This document shows positions 1 through 7,974 of a DNA stretch of 64,000 nucleotides, piece by piece. A program made the translations under genes and the position numbers. How positions within the stretch are numbered: position 1 is the stretch's first letter; every line of letters begins with the position of its first letter. Origin of the DNA: Bacillus sp. FJAT-29790 (lineage in GTDB: Bacteria; Bacillota; Bacilli; Bacillales; Cytobacillaceae); NCBI RefSeq assembly GCF_019039215.1, contig NZ_JAHNZZ010000004.1, positions 163,466 through 227,465 of the forward strand, read 5' to 3'. The notes below the pieces were generated by a model that saw nothing but the letters and a program-made list of their open reading frames with translations, had not been told where the DNA came from and ran no database searches.

Positions 1-6
1 TAGCAT
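1..6 (-). CDS. Possible 5' end of a divergent gene leaving the window
   Basis: On the minus strand an ATG lies at 6-4, preceded at normal distance by a purine-rich GGGGAGAG stretch (complement of 13-20). This looks like a translation start, but only two codons are inside the window, so no product can be named. If real, the gene is divergent from the subtilase at 249 and they share the 240 bp between them. Confidence 0.35.
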
Positions 7-248
7 TTTGTTCTCTCCCCACAACTAAACACTTGCAATTTTTGCAAATTCCTAGAAACAGTATACCACTGTTTTTCTTGACTTTCATCTAATGGCAGGG
101 AAGAAATTAAATCCATTTCCCAAAGGGAATTATAGTAAAAAATAATTAAAATGGGAATTTTTAATAAATTTTAGTTTATTATGTAACTATTTCCATTTGA
201 AATCGTCTATAATAAAGTGAGTCTATTAATCTATTAGGAGGGTTTCAT
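7..248. promoter_or_regulatory. Intergenic promoter region upstream of the subtilase gene
   Basis: AT-rich region with a TATAAT box at 208-213 and a ribosome binding site (AGGAGGG, 235-241) just before the TTG start at 249. I see no convincing -35 box at 17 bp. A short inverted repeat TTGCAA-TTGCAA lies near 33-48. Confidence 0.4.
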
Positions 249-3200
249 TTGAAGAAATGGGTGAAGACAGGCCTTTCCATCGGAGCATCTGCTTCTCTTA
301 TTATGCCAACCATCGCGTCTGCTGGCACGGTGGATTCATTTGGCAAACTGAAAGACATTGAAAAACCTGATATTTTAAAGGAATTGACAAAATCAGCGTC
401 AGAACAGAAAATTCTTGCCTTTAAAAAGCAGCAAGAAATGAAAGAACAGCAAAGCAAAGATACAATTATCATTAAACACAGCAAGCCGCTTGCCAATTCA
501 GTACACCAGAAAGCAGGGACAACTTTACAAAAATCGATCCCATCCCTTGGCTATGATGTCGTAAAGCTTCGTAAAGGGCAAAAGCTGAAATCTGTCCTTG
601 CCTATTACTCACAGGTCGAAGGCGTTACCGCCGCATTGCCTAGTGTGCAATATAAGTCATTAAGTATGGGCGATCCGAAAAAAAGCGAACAATATCATCA
701 TTCTCTATTACAAATTGATGAGGCGTTAAAACTAGCAGGCAATCATAAAGTGACTGTTGCTGTCATCGACACAGGAATGGATATAAAGCATCCAGAACTG
801 AAGTCGGTGGTTCTGCCTCCATACAATGCGGCTGATCCGGCAAACGGAGCATTTACAGATCAGCATGGTACACACGTAGCAGGTATTATAGCAGCTGAAG
901 CAAACAACGGAATTGGTGGGCAAGGAATCAGCCCGAATGCAAAAATCCTTCCGATTGATGTATTTAATGGCGGCTGGGGAGCGAGTGACTATGTAATCGC
1001 AGAAGGAATTATGTATGCTATTGAAAAAGGCGCAAATGTCATCAATATGAGCCTTGGCGGCTATATGGAATCCCCGATCTTTGAAGAAGCTGTCCAGAAA
1101 GCGATTGATGCAGGCATTACAGTAGTAGCAGCTGCTGGAAATGAATCGTGGGATGAGTATTCTTCTCCGGCCTCCTATGATGGGGTTATCTCTGTTGGGG
1201 CAACGAATTCAAAAAATGAATTGGCTTATTTCTCGAATTTTGGTCCATCTGTTAATCTGGTGGCACCAGGGGAAGACGTATACAGCACAGTAATTGACTA
1301 CTTAAAAGGTTCTTCGTTTATGAGGGCGAGCGGGACTTCAATGGCCTCACCGATGGTTGCTGGGGTTGCAGCCTTATTAAAATCGAAATACCCAGATTTA
1401 AAGCCGCAAGAAGTGAAATATATTTTAGAACAAACAGCCACAGATCTTGGCGAAAAAGGCTATGACCTGAAATTTGCCCATGGGCTTGTCAATCCTGTCG
1501 CAGCTTTAAAATACGACATGAAAAATCTTCCGAAAATGAACTCTTTAACTCAAGAAGAAAAGCTAGCGAATGCGTTACAACTAAAGGCTAAGGGTGAAGA
1601 TGTACATACAGGCAAATTCACGAAGCCGGAAGAACGCCATTATTACAAGATTGCTTTAAATAAGGGGGAGTTTGTACAGACTGTTCTCGCAGGTACAGAC
1701 ATGTATGACTACTCCATGGAGTTCTCCTTTGTTCCAAACAAAGGCAATGAAGACAAGGATAAACCGCTGAAAGTGAATGACACAAAAGCGGGCGGAACGG
1801 AAGGATATTTATATAAAGCTGAAGAGGACGGAACGTTACTTATTGAAGTCCGTGATGCGAACGGCAATTACAGCTTGGATGGAAAATCCGAATATACATT
1901 TAAAGCGGAAAAGCTAGCAGAATTGATCGTTGACAAATCTTCAAAAGACAATGTCATTCCAATTGAAGCTATTCCATATACAAGCTCAGACGATAAAAAC
2001 GGGCCATTTACGCTAGTTTCTGAGGATGGAGGTCCAGATAAGGACTATTTCTCATTCTCCGTAGAAGAACGACAAATCATTTCCTTTGATGTGTCAGGTG
2101 TTCCGGGCGTCGACTCATCATTAGCACTTTATTTTAAAGATGATTTAGAAATGGAGCGTCCGCAAGGCCTTCCTTCATATGAGCCGTGGCCATATCCAAT
2201 GAAATATGCAAATAATGGTGGCAAAAGCGAAGGGGAAAAGCTCGTATTTGAAGCTATTCCAGGCATGGAATATGTCCTTGAAGTTTCTGGAGAACCAAGT
2301 CAGAACTTTTTCTTTGGTTCGTTCTTCTTTGGATTCTTTAAAGAACCAACGCCAAGTGCGTCAGCGATTCCTTATGAATTAAATGTAACGACACTTGATC
2401 TTCCACCAGATGAGGACGGGCTTCCGATCAGAGAAGAACACCTTGAACAAGAATACATGGATGGAGAAATGACGGAGGAAGCTTATCAAGAGGCGAAGAA
2501 AGCGCAATTTGAAAAAAGCGTGGAAGTGATCGTAGAGGGAGATTACTGGCGCATGTTTGATCGCGAATATGTAGATCAAATTGTTGAACATGCTGTTCCA
2601 TTTACAATTGGGAAGGATCAGAAGGGGTATTTCCAATTCGATGGGGACGAGGATTTCTATTCTTTCACCTCTGATTCCGATGCGATTTATGAATTCGAAT
2701 TTGACAAAGCGAAGGATCAGAACCCATGGGCAACAATCTTAGAATATGATGAGAAGAACAATGATTTAATCCCGGTTGAATATATTGGCGGGTATTATTT
2801 CTTTGGACCACAGCCTGAAATGAAAGCAACAGTTCCTCTTAAAAAAGACAAAAAATATTTCATTCAGCTGCAAAATGGGAATGGCATTTCAGGTGATCCA
2901 TATGTCATTAAATCGAAGAATATCATGCCTGTTCCTAAAAATAACAAGAACCCGGATAACAATCCACTTCTTGCGCAAATATTAAAGCCTGGGCAGGCAA
3001 TTGAAGATCACTTAATTTATGGTGGAGATTCAGATTACTACTATTACAAACATCGTGGCGATGACAAAATCTTCAATCTGCAAGTAACAACGAAGCCATT
3101 CACTGATCAGCAGCTGAAGGATTTGCCAAAATCGGTTACGAATGAGCTGATCCCATTCGCTTATGTTATTGAAGACACGAATGGCAATATGAAGATAGAT

Positions 3201-3752
3201 CCAGAGGAAGCTGGAAAGGTCATCGATCTTGCAACCTATTACAACGGTTCAGCCTTTTATGTGAACGGTTCCTTTAAAGCGAAGAAAGACACCGGTTATT
3301 TCGTTCTTACTCATGGCTGGTCATTTGATGGACTTTCTGTTCAACCGTACGAAATCCAATTAAATGATTTAACACGTGCAAGCAAACCGAAAGATACTGT
3401 CGTAAACAATGTGCCATCAAAGCCACTTAGCTTAAAAGCTGAAAAAGGCCAATTAGTAGGCAAAGGCTACTTTAATGCCGGCGTGGACTTTGGCGACAAA
3501 GACTATTATCAGCTGAATGTAGACAAAAAAGGCACGGCGACAATCACGCTGAAAGCTGGATTCACGTTAGATGGAGTTATTAAGGTATATAATGAAAAAG
3601 GAACATTAGTCAAAGAATTTGATTACTACGGTGTTGGCGATGATGAAGTCGGCATACTCACTCTCGAAAAAGGAAAATACTTTATCGAAATCAGTGAGGC
3701 AATGAGTAGGGCTTCAATCATTCCTTATGAATTAACTGTGCAAATTAAATAG
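249..3752 (+). CDS. Secreted subtilisin-like serine protease (S8) with C-terminal PPC-like domains
   Basis: Predicted exported endopeptidase. A signal peptide (about residues 1-25) and a propeptide region come before an S8 catalytic domain at about 160-420. All three catalytic blocks are present: Asp174 in VIDTGMD, His206 in HGTHVAG and Ser364 in GTSMASP, so the domain looks intact. Residues 440-1167 hold several beta-rich modules resembling bacterial pre-peptidase C-terminal (PPC) domains, with recurrent D-x-D-Y-Y/F-x-F segments near 650, 845, 1000 and 1095. There is no SLH domain or LPXTG, so it is either released or held by the long C-terminal region. The start is TTG with a good Shine-Dalgarno sequence 8 nt upstream. 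It is monocistronic, with its own terminator. Likely roles are surface protein processing or nutrient proteolysis; the substrate is unknown. Confidence 0.9.
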   Translation: MKKWVKTGLSIGASASLIMPTIASAGTVDSFGKLKDIEKPDILKELTKSASEQKILAFKKQQEMKEQQSKDTIIIKHSKPLANSVHQKAGTTLQKSIPSLGYDVVKLRKGQKLKSVLAYYSQVEGVTAALPSVQYKSLSMGDPKKSEQYHHSLLQIDEALKLAGNHKVTVAVIDTGMDIKHPELKSVVLPPYNAADPANGAFTDQHGTHVAGIIAAEANNGIGGQGISPNAKILPIDVFNGGWGASDYVIAEGIMYAIEKGANVINMSLGGYMESPIFEEAVQKAIDAGITVVAAAGNESWDEYSSPASYDGVISVGATNSKNELAYFSNFGPSVNLVAPGEDVYSTVIDYLKGSSFMRASGTSMASPMVAGVAALLKSKYPDLKPQEVKYILEQTATDLGEKGYDLKFAHGLVNPVAALKYDMKNLPKMNSLTQEEKLANALQLKAKGEDVHTGKFTKPEERHYYKIALNKGEFVQTVLAGTDMYDYSMEFSFVPNKGNEDKDKPLKVNDTKAGGTEGYLYKAEEDGTLLIEVRDANGNYSLDGKSEYTFKAEKLAELIVDKSSKDNVIPIEAIPYTSSDDKNGPFTLVSEDGGPDKDYFSFSVEERQIISFDVSGVPGVDSSLALYFKDDLEMERPQGLPSYEPWPYPMKYANNGGKSEGEKLVFEAIPGMEYVLEVSGEPSQNFFFGSFFFGFFKEPTPSASAIPYELNVTTLDLPPDEDGLPIREEHLEQEYMDGEMTEEAYQEAKKAQFEKSVEVIVEGDYWRMFDREYVDQIVEHAVPFTIGKDQKGYFQFDGDEDFYSFTSDSDAIYEFEFDKAKDQNPWATILEYDEKNNDLIPVEYIGGYYFFGPQPEMKATVPLKKDKKYFIQLQNGNGISGDPYVIKSKNIMPVPKNNKNPDNNPLLAQILKPGQAIEDHLIYGGDSDYYYYKHRGDDKIFNLQVTTKPFTDQQLKDLPKSVTNELIPFAYVIEDTNGNMKIDPEEAGKVIDLATYYNGSAFYVNGSFKAKKDTGYFVLTHGWSFDGLSVQPYEIQLNDLTRASKPKDTVVNNVPSKPLSLKAEKGQLVGKGYFNAGVDFGDKDYYQLNVDKKGTATITLKAGFTLDGVIKVYNEKGTLVKEFDYYGVGDDEVGILTLEKGKYFIEISEAMSRASIIPYELTVQIK

Positions 3753-3759
3753 GATAGGA

Positions 3760-3792
3760 GAAAAGTCTAGTATGATGCTAGACTTTTCTTTA
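3760..3792 (+). terminator. Rho-independent terminator of the subtilase gene
   Basis: Perfect 11-bp stem GAAAAGTCTAG / CTAGACTTTTC with a 7-nt loop, followed by a T-rich run, 8 nt after the stop codon. Confidence 0.85.
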
Positions 3793-3856
3793 TTCTCCAA
3801 TTTTCTGTTAAAATATAGATAGTTTAAAAGAATAAAAGAAAAGGAGAAAAATAAAG

Positions 3857-6310
3857 ATGTTTAAATCAGCAGCAGGAGCATTTGTTTTCCTGTTCGTTTT
3901 TTTATTTTCCGGACAGGCACAAGCACATGTCATAGATGAAACAAAATTAAAACAAGCGGCTGCAAGCTATGAGGATTATTACACCCTACAGCAGAAGTAT
4001 AAAGGGGAAAGTGGGGTCACCTTTGAAAGCTACAGCTACAAATGGAAATCAATCGAGCAACTAAAAGCACTTGAGCAAGAATTATTAGCGAACAAGCATG
4101 GACGTGAGCTTTCCTATTTAGGAAAGGTCGTTATTTATCCAGATTACCCTGCCGGAAAAAATATTCTCGGTCAGTATTATGCCAGTTACGAATACGGTCC
4201 GAATGTGATTCGTTATGCGGCTGACCGAAAAATAGAATTATATGGGGGAAATGAACTCACGACTCCCGAACAAATGGCAACGACCCTCTCACATGAATAC
4301 GGTCATCATTTCACCTATTATCATTTAATCGAAGGTGAAAAGGTTCTTCCTGATAACTGGATGGGTTCCGAATATGCGAAAGCAAGAGGATTAGACAAGC
4401 ATTCTCAGGCCCACTTAGGGGACGGGGCATATATATGGAATATGGCTGAAATCGTAGCAGAAGACTATGTCCAGCTTTTTGGGACGGAGAATGCGATTAA
4501 GACACATATGCAAATGAATGGCCATATTCAATCTGCATTTGACGGAACAGGGTTAATGGAGTACTGGGCAACCTTATTGAACGATCATCGTTATTCAGTC
4601 GTTTCTCCGATATCAATGTACGTGACAGGCTTTCAAAAGCAATTATCTGAACAGTATGATCTACAGCTATACACGAGAAATTTACAAAATCAATCCGCCT
4701 ATTTGATGGCACAGGATAGCTCATTTACCTATGCCCCTGTCCAATTAACAAGCTGGGACCACGTTCCAGAACAGGAAAGCTGGATTCGTTATCGTCAGCT
4801 GCCCGCAAGTAAAGCGTGGGTGCTAGATGCATCAAGAGTTGAGGGGATGAGACTTCAGGCCATTCAGCATCAGCAGGAAGGCTTCAATAGAGGGTCAAAA
4901 ACGGTAACCCTTAACTATGCGAACATGAATCAATCAATCCAGTCGAAAGAACAAATGAATGCGCTTGAAGCGAAACAATATACCATTCCAGAAATTAAAA
5001 AAATCCTCAGAGAAACGGCAGTTACTAAGGGCATCCCTGCAGAAATTCTGAAGGCAATTGCCTATGTAGAAACAGGTTTTAAGCAATTTGATGCGAACGA
5101 TCAGCCAATCATTGCAGACGATGGCGGAATCGGCATGATGCAGGTGACGATGACCGACCAAGAGATGAAGAACAAAGGAATCGACAAAGAAAAGCTGAAA
5201 TGGGATATCCAATATAATATCGAAACAGGTGCGGACATTTTATTAGCAAAATGGAAGCTTAATATCCCAACGATTAATCACCATGATCCTAATCATCTTG
5301 AAGACTGGTATTTTGCCATCATGGCATATAACGGACTCTCGAAGCGAAATGACCCGAACATCAATCAGGGAAAGAAGCCGTACCAAGAAAGAGTATACGA
5401 TTATATAAGAGGTTTAGGGCAATTAGAAATCGCTGCAACGCCTACGATTGATATTCGCTATCCGAATCCGGAAGCGCCAGACTTGATTGTATTTGGTGAT
5501 CAGCCAAACTATCAGTGGGGTTCGAGTACAAGAACAAAACAGAATTTAAAGGCTGGAGACACGGTTTACACGTTCAATTCAAGTGCGTACGCCAATTTAA
5601 GAGACGGGGTGGATGGGGCTCTGTCGAGGAAGTTAAATCATTATACCCCATTGCAAATCACTAAAGGTCCTTTTGAAACGATCAGCAATCCGAATAATCA
5701 GTACGTCATGTACAAAGTAAAGGGTAATGGCTTTGAAGGCTATATGGCATCCTCTAATATAATCAAAGCTGAATTAAAGGTTTTTTCAGATATTAATAGG
5801 GAGGAAGTAGCCACAGCGGTCGCTTATCTCCAAGTAAGGAATATTATTAATGGCTATCAGGATGGAACATTCAAGCCGGACAATGCGCTCTCACGTCACA
5901 ATGCAGCTAAGTTGCTAGTGAATGCATTGAAGCTCAAGCTTCCTGAAGGCTATAAGATGAAGGCGACTGATATGAGTCCGAATCATCCGGGCTATGAGGA
6001 CATGCGCATTGCAGAAGCTCACAATCTCATGGGGGATGGAGGAAAGCTTCGTCCAGATGAGTTTTTATCGCGTTCACAAATGGCATCGATTCTTGTCCGT
6101 GCATTCGGTGATTATTATGAGAAGCCAACGAAGGATTATCCCTTCACAGATATTGGACCGAACACCTATAATTTCGAAAATATGAATACCCTTGCACATA
6201 ACAAAATCACTATCTCTGATCCATTCAGACCGAATACGTCTGTTACAAGGTCTCAGTTTGCTTTATTCTTAGAAAGAACCATTCAATTGGTGGAGGGAAA
6301 ACAAGAATAA
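3857..6310 (+). CDS. Exported SLH protein with HEXXH metalloprotease-like and lytic transglycosylase-like domains
   Basis: Signal peptide (1-23). The N-terminal half carries a zinc metalloprotease signature, HEYGH at residues 146-150, in a region otherwise unlike any family I can name. Residues about 380-530 match the SLT/lysozyme-like transglycosylase fold: AYVETGF with a candidate catalytic Glu405, then a GIGMMQVT block and an AYNG block. An SH3-like segment follows, and three SLH domains (about 641-810) complete the protein, so it should sit on the secondary wall polymer. The combination of a protease-like and a muramidase-like module suggests a wall remodelling enzyme working with the NlpC/P60-SLH protein encoded convergently next door. 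ATG start with AAAGGAG upstream. The activity of the HEXXH part is inferred from the motif alone. Confidence 0.85.
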   Translation: MFKSAAGAFVFLFVFLFSGQAQAHVIDETKLKQAAASYEDYYTLQQKYKGESGVTFESYSYKWKSIEQLKALEQELLANKHGRELSYLGKVVIYPDYPAGKNILGQYYASYEYGPNVIRYAADRKIELYGGNELTTPEQMATTLSHEYGHHFTYYHLIEGEKVLPDNWMGSEYAKARGLDKHSQAHLGDGAYIWNMAEIVAEDYVQLFGTENAIKTHMQMNGHIQSAFDGTGLMEYWATLLNDHRYSVVSPISMYVTGFQKQLSEQYDLQLYTRNLQNQSAYLMAQDSSFTYAPVQLTSWDHVPEQESWIRYRQLPASKAWVLDASRVEGMRLQAIQHQQEGFNRGSKTVTLNYANMNQSIQSKEQMNALEAKQYTIPEIKKILRETAVTKGIPAEILKAIAYVETGFKQFDANDQPIIADDGGIGMMQVTMTDQEMKNKGIDKEKLKWDIQYNIETGADILLAKWKLNIPTINHHDPNHLEDWYFAIMAYNGLSKRNDPNINQGKKPYQERVYDYIRGLGQLEIAATPTIDIRYPNPEAPDLIVFGDQPNYQWGSSTRTKQNLKAGDTVYTFNSSAYANLRDGVDGALSRKLNHYTPLQITKGPFETISNPNNQYVMYKVKGNGFEGYMASSNIIKAELKVFSDINREEVATAVAYLQVRNIINGYQDGTFKPDNALSRHNAAKLLVNALKLKLPEGYKMKATDMSPNHPGYEDMRIAEAHNLMGDGGKLRPDEFLSRSQMASILVRAFGDYYEKPTKDYPFTDIGPNTYNFENMNTLAHNKITISDPFRPNTSVTRSQFALFLERTIQLVEGKQE

Positions 6311-6314
6311 TTGA

Positions 6315-6356
6315 AAAACCCCCTAGTTCTCATGTTGAGAACTAGGGGGTTTTTAT
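6315..6356 (+). terminator. Strong terminator after the transglycosylase-SLH gene
   Basis: Perfect stem: AAAAACCCCCTAGTTCTC pairs with GAGAACTAGGGGGTTTTT around a 5-nt loop, with a T run on the plus strand. Confidence 0.92.
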
Positions 6357-6362
6357 ATGAAG

Positions 6363-6396
6363 ATAAAAATAAAGAAATCGGCTATTCGCCGATTTC
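6363..6396 (-). terminator. Terminator of the minus-strand NlpC/P60-SLH gene
   Basis: Stem GAAATCGGC / GCCGATTTC at 6374-6396. Read on the minus strand it is followed by a T-rich run, 78 bp beyond the stop of the gene at 6474. Confidence 0.75.
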
Positions 6397-6473
6397 CTCT
6401 AATCCCACCTCTTACATCTAACCTCTAGTTTGGTAGCTTGTCCGATTAGATTGCCTATGTATCCAATAATCTA

Positions 6474-7454
6474 TTAAAATTGCGCTCGATATAAAAACGC
6501 AGCAAATTGCGAGCGGGTCACAAACTCTTCAGGCTTAAAGCTGCCATCGTTATAGCCGGTTGTGATCCCGGAAGCGGCGAGCTTCTGCACATCCTCATAG
6601 GCCCAATGGCTTGAATCAACATCAGTGAATGTCTTTGGAGAAGCAGGGGCTTTCAAGTTATACGCTCTTGAAATGATCGCTGCCATCTGTCCGCGTGTTA
6701 AGGAATCACTTGGTTTAAATTGGTTCGCTCCATTCCCTTTGAAAATCCCCTTCTCAAATACGGCATTGACAACACCGACTGCCCAGTGATTAGAAGAGAC
6801 ATCAGGGAAATTCCCGGAGCGATTGTTCATTTTTAAGCTGAAGGCCTCGGCAAGCATCGCCGCGACTTCTGCTCTTGTAATGTTATCTTGTGGCATGAAG
6901 TAGCTATTCTCGTAACCAAGCACTAAGTCTTCTTTTGCTAATTTATTAACAATTGGGTAAGCCCAGTGGCTTTCATCGACATCATGGAACTGTCCGATGT
7001 TCAAATCATATGAAAGAACACGTCTCGCACCTAAATAGCGCCCTTTCCAGTAATTATCATTTAAGCCTGAGATGGAAATCCCGCTGGAAGTGGCCGAATG
7101 TATAAACCGTTCGTTTCCTATGTAAATACCTGCGTGTGATACACCGGATCCTAACGTATCGAAAAGGACGATATCGCCCGTCCGCAAGTTGTTTCTATCT
7201 ATAGATGTACCTGTTTTCGCTAAATCCTTTGTTGTTCTCGGCATATTGACTCCTAGTGACCGGTATACAGTCTGAATGTATCCAGAACAATCAAAGCCTC
7301 TTTCGTCCGTTCCAGCGTATTTATATGGAACACCTATGTATTTTTTGGCAACAGGTAGAAGCTTGTCATAGTTTGTATTCGCAGAAGCCGTTCCATTTGA
7401 TAATAAAAATATGGAAAAACACGAAACAATTCCTATTATCGTTCGTCTAATCAT
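6474..7454 (-). CDS. NlpC/P60 cell-wall endopeptidase with three SLH domains
   Basis: Predicted D,L-endopeptidase cutting peptidoglycan stem peptides, anchored by SLH domains. A signal peptide (1-25) is followed by an NlpC/P60 domain at about 30-150. The catalytic Cys56 (FDCSGY) and His107 (SHAGIYIG) are present, with His119 (RFIHS) as the third polar residue. Three SLH domains fill residues about 155-326, each with the DV..SHWA start and a TRAE/TRGQ/TRSQ motif. The family is usually secreted and wall-bound. The start is ATG with AAGGAGG on the minus strand. It faces away from the S-layer gene at 7975, so the 520 bp between them is a divergent control region. Confidence 0.93.
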   Translation of the reverse strand: MIRRTIIGIVSCFSIFLLSNGTASANTNYDKLLPVAKKYIGVPYKYAGTDERGFDCSGYIQTVYRSLGVNMPRTTKDLAKTGTSIDRNNLRTGDIVLFDTLGSGVSHAGIYIGNERFIHSATSSGISISGLNDNYWKGRYLGARRVLSYDLNIGQFHDVDESHWAYPIVNKLAKEDLVLGYENSYFMPQDNITRAEVAAMLAEAFSLKMNNRSGNFPDVSSNHWAVGVVNAVFEKGIFKGNGANQFKPSDSLTRGQMAAIISRAYNLKAPASPKTFTDVDSSHWAYEDVQKLAASGITTGYNDGSFKPEEFVTRSQFAAFLYRAQF

Positions 7455-7743
7455 ATAGGGAAAAACCTCCTTATTCGAAAAAGAATCAGATATTTTGACG
7501 ATTTATGTAATATGGGTATTTTAGCATATATTACTAATTTGTTATTTTACAATTACGTAACAAAATGATGACTAAATAGATGGGGAGAAGAATAGGCTTG
7601 TTTCTATAAGAGATTTGTAATCGCTACACATAAATAATGTGAATTTATTTTGTCATATTGTCATTACGTTGTGAATATAGTGTAAGTGTTTGGTTTTAAT
7701 TTTAGGAAAAATACAAATTAGGTAAAAAGATGTTAATAAAGGC

Positions 7744-7771
7744 TTGCTATTTATGCCATTTATTGTAGAAT
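7744..7771 (+). promoter_or_regulatory. Candidate upstream sigma-A promoter of the S-layer gene
   Basis: TTGCTA (7744-7749), a 16-bp spacer and TAGAAT (7766-7771). If used, its transcript would include the mini-ORF and the palindrome in the leader. Confidence 0.4.
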
Positions 7772-7843
7772 AATAGGAAAGGTATAGAGGAATTTCCTCA
7801 AGGAGGGAATTCTACTGGTGGAAAATGACAATCAGTTAAGTGA

Positions 7844-7872
7844 TTGACATTAATTCTATAAAATTCTATACT
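7844..7872 (+). promoter_or_regulatory. Near-consensus sigma-A promoter of the S-layer gene
   Basis: TTGACA (7844-7849), exactly 17 bp, then TATACT (7867-7872). Transcription would begin near 7879, giving a leader of about 95 nt. This is the best promoter match in the window and fits high expression of the gene at 7975. Confidence 0.75.
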
Positions 7873-7974
7873 AATATTTGTTAACAAGTTAGTTTAAGAG
7901 GACAATACATAGAAATGTAGACTCTTAGATTTTCTTCAATAATTTTCAAGTATAAAAAGGGAGGAAATATCTCA

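Larger units (their letters stand above)
7455..7974. promoter_or_regulatory. Long leader and divergent control region of the S-layer gene
   Basis: 520 bp, AT-rich. It holds at least two plausible sigma-A promoters for the S-layer gene (listed separately), a GAGGAATTTCCTC palindrome near 7789-7801, and a strong Shine-Dalgarno-like AAGGAGGG at 7799-7806 that precedes a GTG-initiated nine-codon mini-ORF ending at 7847. The gene's own ribosome binding site, AAGGGAGGA, lies at 7957-7965. Long multi-promoter leaders are known for S-layer genes such as the Brevibacillus cell-wall protein operon. Confidence 0.6.
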
